A stretch of 64,000 bases of DNA from Mesorhizobium sp. Root157. Lineage in GTDB: Bacteria; Pseudomonadota; Alphaproteobacteria; Rhizobiales; Rhizobiaceae. A model generated the notes under the pieces. That model made no database searches. It saw only the letters and a program-made list of their open reading frames with translations, and had not been told where the DNA came from. The stretch covers positions 124,433-188,432 of the forward strand of contig NZ_LMGJ01000012.1 of NCBI RefSeq assembly GCF_001427385.1, in the 5' to 3' direction. Every line of letters starts with the position of its first letter. Position 1 is the first letter of the stretch. Positions 41,212 to 50,296 of this stretch are shown in pieces. A program made the position numbers and the translations under genes.

Positions 41212-42597
41212 TCACACCTCGTGCAAATAGAGGTGGTAGTCGAGTTCGCTGACGGTGCGGGCGACCCTCAGATATTCGGATTGCTTGATCGCCACGAAGG
41301 TGCGGTGCAGGTCTTCTCCCAGCGCACCTTTCAGAAAGGACGAAGCCTTTGCCGCCTCGATTGCGGCGCGCCAGTCGACCGGCATCGTGGTGCGCGTTTC
41401 AACTGCTTCATAGCCGTTGCCGGTTGTTTCGGGGCCGGGATCGAGGCCTTCGTCCAGCCCTTTGACGATGCCCGCCAAAACGGTCGCGGCCACCAGATAG
41501 GGATTGGCGTCGACGCCTGAAGGCCGGTGCTCGATGCGCCGGCTTTTCGCGTCACCGGCCGGCACGCGCAACGCCACCGAGCGGTTGTTGACGCCCCATG
41601 TCGGCGCTACCGGCGCATAAGATTGCGACACGAACCGCCGCCACGAATTGGCGTGCGGCGCAAACACCAGCATGGATTCCGCCATGGTCTGGATAAGCCC
41701 GCCCAAACCTTGGAGCAAGGGCAGCGACCGGGTTTCGCCGTCCGTTTCCGTAAAGACGTTTCGGCCTTTCCCGTTGAGCAGCGAGACGTGGAAATGCATG
41801 CCGGAACCCGCATACTTCTCGATCGGCTTGGCCATGAAGCAGGCGGTGACGCCGTGGCGGCGTGCCTGTGCCCGCACGATGCGCTTCAATAAGATGAGGT
41901 CATCGGCTGCCCGCATCACATCCTTGCGGTAGTTCAGTGTCAGTTCGTACTGGCCCGGCGCGTATTCGGAGATGACCGTTTCGGTCGGGACGCCCTGTTG
42001 CTTCGCGGCGGCATAGATGTCGGAAAACAGCGGCTCCATGCCGTGCAGATGGTCGACGGAATAGACCTCGGTCTTGCCGCTCTTGCGGCCATCGAGAACC
42101 GCGCGGGCGGGCTGTACCTTGCCCTCGGCATCGCGCTCGTTCGACAGCAGGAAGAACTCCAGTTCGAATGCGCCGGCCGGGTGCAGGCCCTTTTTCGCCA
42201 ATGCCTCGACCTGCCTCGCCAGCGCAAGGCGCGGATCGGAGGTCATGGGCGCGCCGTCGAGGTGGTACATCGCCATCAACACCTGGCCGCGCGGCGGCTT
42301 GGTGCCGAAAAGCGGCGTCAGCGTGCCGGGGATCGGCCAGGCGCGCAGGTCGCCGTCGCCGGAGTCCCAGATCAGGCCGGTCTCGTGCACGTCCTCGCCG
42401 GTGATGTCGAGGCCGAGGATCGAGATCGGCATATGCCGTCCGCCCTCATAGATGCTCATCAATTCGTGCCGGCGCACGATCTTGCCTCGCCCGATGCCGT
42501 TGGCGTCGGTCAGCACGATGTCGAAGGCTTCGATCTGCGGATGCTGGTCGAGAAAAGCCTTGGCTTCGCTGGGCATCGAGCCCGAAGGTGAGGTCAT
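41212..42597 (-). CDS. glutamine synthetase-family enzyme (gamma-glutamyl-amine type)
   Basis: 461-residue glutamine-synthetase-fold ligase. Catalytic segments are GAFELEFFLL (first metal Glu), SEYAPGQYELTL, GSGMHFHVSLL, and NNRSVALRVP with the ATP-binding RIEHRPSGVDANPYL. Length and variation suggest the gamma-glutamylpolyamine or gamma-glutamylamide synthetase branch rather than housekeeping GlnA. The ATG at 42597 is 32 bases after the aminotransferase stop; a GTG at 42636 overlapping that stop would add 13 residues. Co-transcription with an aminotransferase supports amine or polyamine catabolism. Confidence 0.85.
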   Translation of the reverse strand: MTSPSGSMPSEAKAFLDQHPQIEAFDIVLTDANGIGRGKIVRRHELMSIYEGGRHMPISILGLDITGEDVHETGLIWDSGDGDLRAWPIPGTLTPLFGTKPPRGQVLMAMYHLDGAPMTSDPRLALARQVEALAKKGLHPAGAFELEFFLLSNERDAEGKVQPARAVLDGRKSGKTEVYSVDHLHGMEPLFSDIYAAAKQQGVPTETVISEYAPGQYELTLNYRKDVMRAADDLILLKRIVRAQARRHGVTACFMAKPIEKYAGSGMHFHVSLLNGKGRNVFTETDGETRSLPLLQGLGGLIQTMAESMLVFAPHANSWRRFVSQSYAPVAPTWGVNNRSVALRVPAGDAKSRRIEHRPSGVDANPYLVAATVLAGIVKGLDEGLDPGPETTGNGYEAVETRTTMPVDWRAAIEAAKASSFLKGALGEDLHRTFVAIKQSEYLRVARTVSELDYHLYLHEV

Positions 42598-42629
42598 GAT
42601 GAAACTCTGTTGGACGATATCTGCTTTTC

Positions 42630-44006
42630 TCACGCCGCCAGTTTCGCGGCAACCTCGCCAAAGGCCGAGACCAGCCGGTTGACCTGTGCGGCTCGGGTGG
42701 CGGGCGAGATCAGCATCATGTTGTGGAACGGCGCGATCAGCACGCCGCGATTGACCAGCGCGACGTGAATTGCCGCCTCGAGTTCCGGCGCATGCGCGCC
42801 TTCCGCTTCGCCGCCATTCTTGAGCGGGCCGGGCGCGCAGATGAACTCGACGCGGGCGCCGACACGCGCCACATGCCACGGCAGCCTGTTGCGGTCGATG
42901 ACTGCCGTCAGCCCGGCATCGAGCCGTCGCGCCAGATGCTCCATATGGGCGTAGTTTTTGGCCGTCATCACCTCTTCGAGTGCCGCCCGCATCGCCGCGA
43001 ACTGCAACGGATTGGCCGACAGCGTCGTGCCCATGCCGGAGTAGCCAGGCTCCTTGGTCCGTTCATAGGCGGCGAAACGTGAGGCCACCTCGTCGCTCAT
43101 GCCCCAGATGCTGGCCGGGATACCACCGGCAATCGGCTTGCCGAGCACGAACAAATCCGGCTCCAGTCCGTGGACCCTGGTGTAGCCGCCAGGACCGGTC
43201 GAAATCGTATGCGTCTCGTCGATGAGAAGCAGCGTACCAGCATCGCGCGTCTGCCGGCGCAGCGCGTCGTGGAAACGGGGATCGGGCAGTACCATGCAGG
43301 AATTGGTCAGCACCGGCTCGGTGATGACACAGGCGACGGATTTGTCTTTCAGCGCGGCTTCAAGCGCCGGGATGTCGTTGAACTCGACGATGCGCGTCGC
43401 GCGGGTCAGGTCGCGGAATTCGCCGGCAAGGCCGGGGCGATTGATGGCGCGGCCTGCCTTCAGCCGCACCATCGTCTCGTCCACCGAGCCATGATAGCAG
43501 CCGTTGAAGACGAGGACGGTTTCGCGCGCCGTAACCGCGCGGGCCACGCGCAGCGCGAAACGGTTGGCGTCGGTGGCAGTCGTGGCGATCTGCCAGAACG
43601 GCAGGCCGAACCGCTCCTGCAACAGCGGGCCGATGGCCAGAGCGTCGTCGGAGGGCAGCATGTAAGTGAGACCGCGTCCCGCCTGCCGGCGAATGGCGCG
43701 GGTGACCGGCGGTGGCGAGTGGCCGAACATCGAGCCGGTATCGCCAAGGCAGAAATCGTCCAGCCTGTTGCCGTCGATGTCGGTGATGGTGGCACCCCTG
43801 GCCTGATCGACGAGGATCGGGAAGGGCGTCGGCCAATCCTTCATCCAATGCATCGGCACGCCGCCGAGAAAGCCTTCGATGCCGTTGCCGATCCTGGCCT
43901 CGCTTTTCGGGCGCGCCGTGCGGAACGCCACGGCTTCCGCCTCGCGCATCTGCTCGATGCGGCTGCGGGCGATGCCGCCCAAGGTCGTTGTGTCGCGTGT
44001 TGTCAT
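42630..44006 (-). CDS. class III aminotransferase
   Basis: 458-residue PLP-dependent aminotransferase of the acetylornithine/GABA class. The PLP-binding Lys290 lies in FVLGKPIAGGIPASIWG; LLIDETHTI gives the Asp pairing with the PLP nitrogen, and NGCYHGSVDET is the phosphate-side motif. The ATG at 44006 follows GAGGGG. It is the first gene of an operon with the gamma-glutamylation enzyme and has a near-perfect palindrome 21 bases upstream. The amino donor could be putrescine, GABA or a related amine. Confidence 0.87.
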   Translation of the reverse strand: MTTRDTTTLGGIARSRIEQMREAEAVAFRTARPKSEARIGNGIEGFLGGVPMHWMKDWPTPFPILVDQARGATITDIDGNRLDDFCLGDTGSMFGHSPPPVTRAIRRQAGRGLTYMLPSDDALAIGPLLQERFGLPFWQIATTATDANRFALRVARAVTARETVLVFNGCYHGSVDETMVRLKAGRAINRPGLAGEFRDLTRATRIVEFNDIPALEAALKDKSVACVITEPVLTNSCMVLPDPRFHDALRRQTRDAGTLLLIDETHTISTGPGGYTRVHGLEPDLFVLGKPIAGGIPASIWGMSDEVASRFAAYERTKEPGYSGMGTTLSANPLQFAAMRAALEEVMTAKNYAHMEHLARRLDAGLTAVIDRNRLPWHVARVGARVEFICAPGPLKNGGEAEGAHAPELEAAIHVALVNRGVLIAPFHNMMLISPATRAAQVNRLVSAFGEVAAKLAA

Positions 44007-44026
44007 GACGGCCCCTCTTGGCCTTC

Positions 44027-44050
44027 CCTCATAGCCAATTGGGTATGAGG
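44027..44050. promoter_or_regulatory. 24-bp palindrome upstream of the aminotransferase operon
   Basis: CCTCATA (44027-44033) is mirrored by TATGAGG (44044-44050), and the centre CCAATTGG (44035-44042) is itself a perfect palindrome; 22 of 24 positions are symmetric. It ends 21 bases before the aminotransferase start. A homodimeric repressor site is the likely meaning. Confidence 0.6.
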
Positions 44051-44101
44051 ACGGCAATCCGGCCAGTGGGCGTGTTTCAACTGGGCAAGGGGTAGGACGG
44101 C

Positions 44102-45076
44102 TCAGCCCGCTATGTCGATGACGCCGCAATCGCCGGCGGCGCTGCCGAACACGATGCGACGCTCCTCGCGATCCCACATCATCGAGGTGATGGCGCCCTT
44201 GCCGGGACGGCGCAGCAGCACCTCCTTGGTGTCGGTGAAGCGCGCGGCGATGACCATCCCGTCTTCATAACCGATAGCGACCACATCCTGGCTGGGATGG
44301 CAGGCAACGCATGTCACCATGGTGTTGCCGCGCGTCCCGAGTTCCAGCGGCGCCTTGCCCATAGGCCCGTCCTTGGCCTGGAACGGCCAAACGATCGCCG
44401 CCGGTGCGCCGGAACTTGCCAGCCATTTGCCTTTCGCAGCCCACGACAGGCTTTTCACCTTGGCCGGATAGCCGCTCATGCGCATGTGCTTGCCGTCGGC
44501 AAGTTTCCAGCCGTGAAGCGCATTTTCCTGCATGGTGGTGACGAGGAAATTGCCGTCGGGCGAAAACGCGATGCCGGTATGGGCGCCTGCCCATTCCAGT
44601 TCGACCGGCTTGCCATCGGCGGCCGGGAAATGCAGCGTTGCGCCATTGTAGCGGGCGACGCCGATGCGCATGCCCTTCGGCGCGAAGGCCACGGCCTCAA
44701 CCGAGCGCGGGTGGGATAGTTCCTTCACCTTGCCGTCCGCGAAGCGCACATAGGCGGTCTTGCCTGACGCATAGGCGATTGCGCCTTGCGGACCGGCGCT
44801 GACGCTGGTGATCCATTTGCGGCCAGCCTCGGCCAGTTGCTCGACCGTGCCGTCATTCTTGACGGCAAACACCTTGCCGTCCTCACCAGCCGTGAGCAGC
44901 CGGTCGTTCGCCGCGTCGTGAAATGCCGCGAGCAGGCCGTCATTGGCTTGCTCAGTCTTGTGGCCATGGTCGAGGCGATGCACCACGCCGTCGGCGAGTG
45001 CGAAATGCGGCACGTTGTTCAGGAAGACGGCGGCGAGGCAATGGCCGTCGAGATCAAGGGGAGCGACTGTCGGCAT
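44102..45076 (-). CDS. WD40 repeat protein
   Basis: 324-residue beta-propeller protein. Several degenerate WD40 blades are visible, for example AFHDAANDRLLTAGEDGKVF, GIAFSPDGNFLVTT, VKSLSWAAKGKWLASSG and ACHPSQDVVAIGYEDG, suggesting six or seven blades. There is no signal peptide or membrane segment, so it is probably cytoplasmic. It begins three bases after the stop of the CobW-type GTPase gene, so the two are an operon. WD40 proteins are scaffolds; here the partner may be the GTPase or its client metalloprotein. Confidence 0.83.
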   Translation of the reverse strand: MPTVAPLDLDGHCLAAVFLNNVPHFALADGVVHRLDHGHKTEQANDGLLAAFHDAANDRLLTAGEDGKVFAVKNDGTVEQLAEAGRKWITSVSAGPQGAIAYASGKTAYVRFADGKVKELSHPRSVEAVAFAPKGMRIGVARYNGATLHFPAADGKPVELEWAGAHTGIAFSPDGNFLVTTMQENALHGWKLADGKHMRMSGYPAKVKSLSWAAKGKWLASSGAPAAIVWPFQAKDGPMGKAPLELGTRGNTMVTCVACHPSQDVVAIGYEDGMVIAARFTDTKEVLLRRPGKGAITSMMWDREERRIVFGSAAGDCGVIDIAG

Positions 45077-45079
45077 GGG

Positions 45080-46165
45080 TCAGTTGGCAGTCATGGCCTG
45101 GCAGGCCTCGAAGCTGTTCTTCAGCCGCTCGGCGTCGAGTTCGCGGCCGATGAAAACCAACCGGCTCTCATGCTTTTCGCCATCTTTCCAGGCGCGCTGG
45201 TGATCGCCCTCGAGGATCATGTGCACGCCCTGCACGACGTAGCGGTCCGGATCGTCCTTGAAGGCGATGATGCCCTTGAGGCGCAGGATGTTCGGCCCTT
45301 CCAGCTGCGTGATTTTCTCGATCCACGGAAAGAACTTTTTGGAATCCATCTCGCCGCCGCGCAGCGATACCGACTGCACCGTCACGTCGTGAATGGCCGA
45401 CGGATGCGCATGGTCGTGGTGGTCATGATCATGATGGTCGTGATCGTGATGATGGTGGTGGTCGTGGTCGCAATCCGGGCCGCATTCATGGTCATGATCA
45501 TGATCGTCATGCGCGTCGAGGAAATGCGGATCGTTTTCCAGCGCGCGGGAAAGATCGAAGGCGCCGCGGTCGAGCACTTCGCCGAGATCGACGCCCGAGC
45601 GCTGGGTGCGATGGATCTTCGCTGCCGGGTTGATGGCGCGCACGGTGGCTTCCACGGCGCGCAGTTCATCTTCCGTCACAAGGTCGGTTTTGTTCAGCAC
45701 GACGACGTCGGCAAAAGCGATCTGGTCTTCGGCTTCCTTCGAGTCCTTAAGGCGCAGCGGCAGATGCTTGGCGTCGACCAGGGCTACGACCGCGTCGAGC
45801 TTGGTCTTGGAGCGCACATCCTCGTCCATGAAGAATGTTTGCGCGACGGGAACAGGGTCTGCGAGGCCAGTCGTTTCCACCACGATTGCATCGAAGCGGC
45901 CCGGCCTGCGCATCAGGCCTTCCACGACGCGGATCAGGTCGCCGCGCACCGTGCAGCACACGCAGCCATTGTTCATCTCGTAGATTTCCTCGTCGGATTC
46001 CACGATCAGGTCGTTGTCGATGCCGATCTCGCCGAACTCGTTGACGATGACGGCATAGCGCTTGCCGTGGTTCTCCGACAGGATCCGGTTGAGCAGGGTC
46101 GTCTTGCCGGAGCCGAGATAGCCGGTGAGAACGGTTACGGGAATTTGCGTCTGGGTGTCGCTCAT
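45080..46165 (-). CDS. CobW/ZNG-family GTPase metallochaperone with His-rich loop
   Basis: 361-residue G3E P-loop GTPase. Walker A GYLGSGKT is at 15-22, the metal-binding CxCC motif GCVCC at 67-71 and NKTD at 158-161. Residues 214-259 are a loop very rich in His and Asp, broken by one Cys-containing turn, likely to hold zinc or cobalt. A CobW C-terminal domain follows. It is the first gene of an operon with a WD40 protein. Family members insert zinc into client enzymes, or act in cobalamin synthesis; no cobalamin genes are near, so a zinc role is favoured. Confidence 0.88.
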   Translation of the reverse strand: MSDTQTQIPVTVLTGYLGSGKTTLLNRILSENHGKRYAVIVNEFGEIGIDNDLIVESDEEIYEMNNGCVCCTVRGDLIRVVEGLMRRPGRFDAIVVETTGLADPVPVAQTFFMDEDVRSKTKLDAVVALVDAKHLPLRLKDSKEAEDQIAFADVVVLNKTDLVTEDELRAVEATVRAINPAAKIHRTQRSGVDLGEVLDRGAFDLSRALENDPHFLDAHDDHDHDHECGPDCDHDHHHHHDHDHHDHDHHDHAHPSAIHDVTVQSVSLRGGEMDSKKFFPWIEKITQLEGPNILRLKGIIAFKDDPDRYVVQGVHMILEGDHQRAWKDGEKHESRLVFIGRELDAERLKNSFEACQAMTAN

Positions 46166-46334
46166 GTCGCGCCTCGAAGGGGAATTGTTGCCTCCATATA
46201 GGATGACGGCGAACGTTTTGCACGATCAATCCCAGCCGTTTCGCATTGGGCCAGATTATCGGTCGGTGCGATGAAATTACGATGCAACGTCCCGGTCAAA
46301 GGCTATAGAGGATTTCTTTTGTCGGGGACGTCGC

Positions 46335-47513
46335 GTGGATTCGGTCGATGTATTGATCATTGGGGCGGGTGCTGCCGGCATGATGTGCGCGATAGAGGCG
46401 GCCGGGCGCGGCCGTCAGGTGCTCGTCATCGACCATGCGCGGAGCGCCGGCGAAAAGATTCGCATCTCCGGCGGCGGCCGCTGCAATTTTACCAATATCC
46501 ACGCCGCCCCGAAAAACTTCCTTTCTCAGAATCCGCATTTCTGCATTTCGGCGCTGAAGCGTTACACGCAGCACGATTTCGTCGCGCTGGTCAAAAGCCA
46601 TGGCATCGCGTTCCACGAAAAGACGCTGGGGCAATTGTTTTGCGACGGCTCGGCCATGCAGGTCATCCAGCTTTTGCTGGACGAGATGAAGCGCCACGGT
46701 GCGATGCTGAGGCTGAATACGCGCGTGGAGACAATCGAAAGGGCATCCGACGGTTTTGTCGTCAAGCTTGAGGACGGGCCGGTACACTGCGCATCGTTGG
46801 TCGTGGCGAGCGGTGGCAAGTCGATCCCCAAGATGGGCGCGACGGGGCTCGGCTATGAGATCGCCGCGCAATTCGGCGTGCGCGTTGTCGATCCGCGACC
46901 GGCGCTGGTGCCGCTGACCTTCGAGCCGAATACACTGGAGCGCCTCAAGCCGCTCTCCGGTATCGCCTTGGATGCCGTGGTTTCGTGCGGCAAGACGCAA
47001 TTTGCGGAAGCCATGCTGTTTACCCATCGCGGCATCAGCGGTCCGTCCATCCTGCAAATCTCGTCCTACTGGCGCGAGGGCGACGAAATCGGCATTGCCA
47101 TGTTGCCCGGCGTCGATGTGTTCGAAGCGCTGCGTGCCGCCCGCACCGAGAACGGCAAGCAGGCCGTGCAGACGGTGCTGGCTTCCTTGCTGCCGAAGAA
47201 GCTTGCCCAGACCATCGTCGAGCAATTGGCGATATCGAGAAATATGGCTGACCTGCCGGACAGGGAGCTACGGCGCGTCGAAGCTGCCGTCAACGACTGG
47301 CGCATCAAGCCTGCCGGTTCGGAAGGCTACCGGACCGCGGAAGTGACGTTGGGTGGCGTCGATACGCGCGACCTCGATTCGAAGACCATGGCGGTCAAGG
47401 CCCTGCCGGGCCTCTATTTCATCGGCGAGGTCGTCGATGTCACCGGCTGGCTCGGCGGCTATAATTTCCAATGGGCATGGTCGTCCGGCTGGTGTGCCGG
47501 GCAATCCGTCTAG
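46335..47513 (+). CDS. BaiN/HI0933-family flavoprotein oxidoreductase
   Basis: 392-residue FAD/NAD(P)-binding protein. The N-terminal dinucleotide-binding motif reads DVLIIGAGAAGMM and is followed by ISGGGRCNFTN, the hallmark of this family. SGGKSIPKMGATGLGYEIA lies in the second Rossmann region, and FIGEVVDVTGWLGGYN with FQWAWSSG ends the FAD domain. The start is a GTG at 46335. It is monocistronic and divergent from the CobW operon. The cellular substrate of most family members is unknown. Confidence 0.87.
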   Translation: MDSVDVLIIGAGAAGMMCAIEAAGRGRQVLVIDHARSAGEKIRISGGGRCNFTNIHAAPKNFLSQNPHFCISALKRYTQHDFVALVKSHGIAFHEKTLGQLFCDGSAMQVIQLLLDEMKRHGAMLRLNTRVETIERASDGFVVKLEDGPVHCASLVVASGGKSIPKMGATGLGYEIAAQFGVRVVDPRPALVPLTFEPNTLERLKPLSGIALDAVVSCGKTQFAEAMLFTHRGISGPSILQISSYWREGDEIGIAMLPGVDVFEALRAARTENGKQAVQTVLASLLPKKLAQTIVEQLAISRNMADLPDRELRRVEAAVNDWRIKPAGSEGYRTAEVTLGGVDTRDLDSKTMAVKALPGLYFIGEVVDVTGWLGGYNFQWAWSSGWCAGQSV

Positions 47514-47706
47514 GGCATTCCGCCAGCGGCGTTCGCAAAACAAGTCAGCCGGATAAACACTGTCATGAAACTGCAATGCGGCTCTGTCATAAGCATGCCG
47601 CTGCGGTTTCGCTTGCCGGCAAAAGGGTTTCTCCGGCGCGGAAAACAAAACGAATGCAAGCGGCGGCGCATGCTATCCTGCCGCCTGTCCGGATTGAGAG
47701 GAAGAC

Positions 47707-48174
47707 ATGGCCAAGGCTGACAGAACAGCGACAATGAGCCGGCTGCATTCGGCTGCACGATTGGCGCGCACCGCGCTTGCGTCACGACTTCTGGCGCACG
47801 GCTTCTATGCCGGCCAGGACCAGATCATGCTGACGCTGGACCGCGAGGACGGGCAGACGCCGGGTGCTCTTGCCGATCGGCTGGGCGTTCGCCCGCCGAC
47901 CATCACCAAGACCATCAACCGCTTGCAGGCGCAGGGCTTTCTTGACAAGCGCGCCTCCAATTCCGATGCCCGGCAGGCCCACATCTTCCTGACCGATTCA
48001 GGCCGCGAAATGATCATGGCCATCGAGAAGTCGGTGAAGAAGACGGAAAAGCAGGCGTTGAAGGGCCTCGACAAGAAGGACCAGAAAGCGCTGCACAAGC
48101 TGCTCGCCCGCATCGAAGCGAACCTGTCGGGTGCCGACGCCACCGTCGAGGAAGAGGCGGAAGCCGAAGAATAG
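47707..48174 (+). CDS. MarR family transcriptional regulator
   Basis: 155-residue winged-helix regulator. The recognition region reads TPGALADRLGVRPPTITKTI and the wing contains RASNSDARQAHIFLTD, both typical of MarR. The C-terminus ends in a Glu-rich tail (EEEAEAEE). The ATG follows GAGAGGAAG. It is followed 92 bases later by the EamA transporter gene on the same strand, which may be a target. Confidence 0.88.
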   Translation: MAKADRTATMSRLHSAARLARTALASRLLAHGFYAGQDQIMLTLDREDGQTPGALADRLGVRPPTITKTINRLQAQGFLDKRASNSDARQAHIFLTDSGREMIMAIEKSVKKTEKQALKGLDKKDQKALHKLLARIEANLSGADATVEEEAEAEE

Positions 48175-48266
48175 CTTTCGGTTAGGTCAGCCGCTTTTGC
48201 GCTTGCAGCCTCGGTCGGGCTGGCCCAAAGCTCACGGATGGTTTTGGAGCAAGTTCAGGTCCTGGT

Positions 48267-49208
48267 GTGAGCACTTCCCGTCGATTCGATGATAGCGTGA
48301 CGCCTGTCGCGGCGATCTTGTACATGGTCGTCGCCTACATTCTTTTCACCTTCCTCGATTCGTCCAGCAAATATCTGGTGCTTGCGGGCATTGCGCCCCT
48401 GTTCATCGCATGGATGCGCTTTGCCGGGCATGTGGTGCTGGTGGCCGTGCTGTTTCGGGGCTGGCGCGATATCGGGCGCTTCCGCGCGGCAAGCCCGACG
48501 GCGCATATTGTGCGCGGCGCTTTCCTGGCCGGCTCGACCGTGTTCAATATTCTCGCGCTGCGCTATCTTCAGTTGGTGGAGACGACCTCGATCTATTTTT
48601 TCGGCCCGATGATCATCACGGCGCTGGCTGGGCCTTTGCTGGGTGAATGGGCCGGCTGGCGGCGCTGGTCGGCCATCTTTGCCGGCTTCATCGGTGTGCT
48701 GGTGATTACGCGTCCCGGCATCGGCGTGTTCGGGATTGGCCATTTCCTTGCCTTGGGTTCCATGTTGTCGAACAGCTTCTACGTCATCATGACCCGGCGC
48801 ATGTCGGCCTCCGAAACGCCTGAAAGTCTCGTCTTCTATTCCGCGCTGGCGCCTTTGGTGCTGTTGACGCCGACATTGCCGTTCACGGCGTCGATGCCCG
48901 GCGATGCCTGGCAATGGCTCCTGCTGGCGCTGCTGGGCGTCTTCGGCGGGCTCAGCCACTGGTGCCTGATCCAGGCTTACCGGCAGGCCACGGCAACGGC
49001 GCTCGCCCCCTATCCCTACCTGCAAATGGTCTGGATGATCGCCTTCGGCTGGTTCATTTTCGATCAGTTCCCCGACAACTGGACCCTGGCTGGCGCGGCC
49101 ATCATCGTCGCCAGCGGGCTCTATATCGTCCATCGCGAGCATCGGCTGCGCGTACGCAACCGGGCGGCCCCCGGCTCGGAAACCGAAGCGGTGGCAAAAA
49201 AGCTTTGA
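48267..49208 (+). CDS. EamA/DMT family transporter
   Basis: 313-residue inner-membrane protein with ten predicted helices in two EamA repeats. Recognisable are the first helix LYMVVAYILFTFLDSSSKY, LRYLQLVETTSIYFFGP in the first repeat, and LIQAYRQATATALAPYPYLQM in the second. The start is a GTG with no clear ribosome binding site. It ends 24 bases before a large palindrome that precedes the LacI gene. The substrate is unknown. Confidence 0.87.
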   Translation: MSTSRRFDDSVTPVAAILYMVVAYILFTFLDSSSKYLVLAGIAPLFIAWMRFAGHVVLVAVLFRGWRDIGRFRAASPTAHIVRGAFLAGSTVFNILALRYLQLVETTSIYFFGPMIITALAGPLLGEWAGWRRWSAIFAGFIGVLVITRPGIGVFGIGHFLALGSMLSNSFYVIMTRRMSASETPESLVFYSALAPLVLLTPTLPFTASMPGDAWQWLLLALLGVFGGLSHWCLIQAYRQATATALAPYPYLQMVWMIAFGWFIFDQFPDNWTLAGAAIIVASGLYIVHREHRLRVRNRAAPGSETEAVAKKL

Positions 49209-49232
49209 TTTGCTGCGGAACGATGGCATAAG

Positions 49233-49257
49233 CCGCTTTTAAACAGTTTAAAAGCGG
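49233..49257. promoter_or_regulatory. 25-bp perfect palindrome upstream of LacI gene
   Basis: CCGCTTTTAAAC (49233-49244) and GTTTAAAAGCGG (49246-49257) are exact inverted copies around a single A. The core TTTAAACAGTTTAAA has the size and symmetry of LacI-family operators. It lies immediately before the LacI coding region, which fits autoregulation. It lacks a T run, so a terminator for the EamA gene is less likely. Confidence 0.7.
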
Positions 49258-49273
49258 TGGGGGACAAGCGGCT

Positions 49274-50296
49274 CTGGCGCAGAAAATCAAGCTTTCGACG
49301 ATCGCGGACGCGTTGGGCGTCTCGACCGCAACCGTCTCGCTGGCGCTGCGAGACAGCCCGCTGGTGGCCGCCACCACGCGTGACCGCATCAAGGAACATG
49401 CGCGCGAGATCGGCTACATCTACAACCGCCGTGCCGCCAGCCTGCGCACGTCGCGCTCGGGGATTGTCGGCGTCGTCGTGCACGACATCATGAACCCGTT
49501 TTATGCCGAGATCCTGCGCTCCATCGAGCACGAGCTCGACCGCTCGCGCCAGACCTTCATCCTGTCCAACCACTACGACCAGTTGGACAAGCAGCGCACT
49601 TTCATCGACACGCTTCTGCAACTCGGCGCCGACGGCGTGATCATGTCGCCGGCCATCGACACGCCAGCCTCCGATATCCTCATGGCCGAGGAGAACGGCC
49701 TGCCGGCGGTGCTCATCGCCCGCGATGTCGAGGACGCGCATGTGCCGGTGTTCCGCGGTGATGATGCCTACGGGACGGCGCTTGCAACCAACCACCTGAT
49801 CTCGCTTGGCCACAAGCGCATCGCCATGATCGGCGGCACCGACCAGACCTCCACCGGCCGCGACCGCTACCAGGGCTATGTCCACGCGATGGAGGAGGCA
49901 GGCCTTGAGGTCAAACCGTCCTGGCGCATTGCCGGCCCACGCACCAAGCAGGGCGGTTTCGAGGCCGCCAACCAGTTGCTGGCGCTGAAGGACAAGCCGA
50001 CGGCGGCGTGCTGCTGGAACGACCTCGTTGCCATTGGCCTGATGAACGGCATTGCGCGCGCCGGGCTGGTGCCGGGCGTCGATATTTCCGTGACCGGTTA
50101 CGACGACCTGGAAGAGGCGGCCATTGCCACGCCGGCGTTGACCACGGTCTGGAACGGCCAGCGCGAAGTCGGCCGCCGTGCCGCCAGCGCCCTGCTCGAC
50201 AAGCTCAACGGCCAGACCGTTCGTCCATCGCAGGAACTCATCAAGCCTGAATTGCATGTGCGCCAGTCGACCGGGCGCCCCGTGGAACGTTCATGA
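49274..50296 (+). CDS. LacI family transcriptional regulator, non-standard start
   Basis: About 340-residue LacI-type repressor. The helix-turn-helix reads LSTIADALGVSTATVSLAL, followed by a hinge and a periplasmic-binding-protein-like effector domain (VGVVVHDIMNPFYAEIL, LGHKRIAMIGG). No ATG, GTG or TTG lies in frame ahead of the helix-turn-helix; the upstream in-frame stop is at 49227-49229. The first usable codon is CTG at 49274, with GGGGGA ten bases upstream. A TTG at 49313 would remove the first helix. A GTG at 49257 is in another frame. The coding end overlaps the dehydrogenase gene (ATGA). Confidence 0.82.
   Translation: MAQKIKLSTIADALGVSTATVSLALRDSPLVAATTRDRIKEHAREIGYIYNRRAASLRTSRSGIVGVVVHDIMNPFYAEILRSIEHELDRSRQTFILSNHYDQLDKQRTFIDTLLQLGADGVIMSPAIDTPASDILMAEENGLPAVLIARDVEDAHVPVFRGDDAYGTALATNHLISLGHKRIAMIGGTDQTSTGRDRYQGYVHAMEEAGLEVKPSWRIAGPRTKQGGFEAANQLLALKDKPTAACCWNDLVAIGLMNGIARAGLVPGVDISVTGYDDLEEAAIATPALTTVWNGQREVGRRAASALLDKLNGQTVRPSQELIKPELHVRQSTGRPVERS

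Noticed and set aside
45412-45530. Highly repetitive tract resembling a DNA repeat or a Val/Met-rich membrane protein on the other strand
   Set aside because: It is the codon-level reflection of the His/Asp-rich metal loop in the CobW GTPase.
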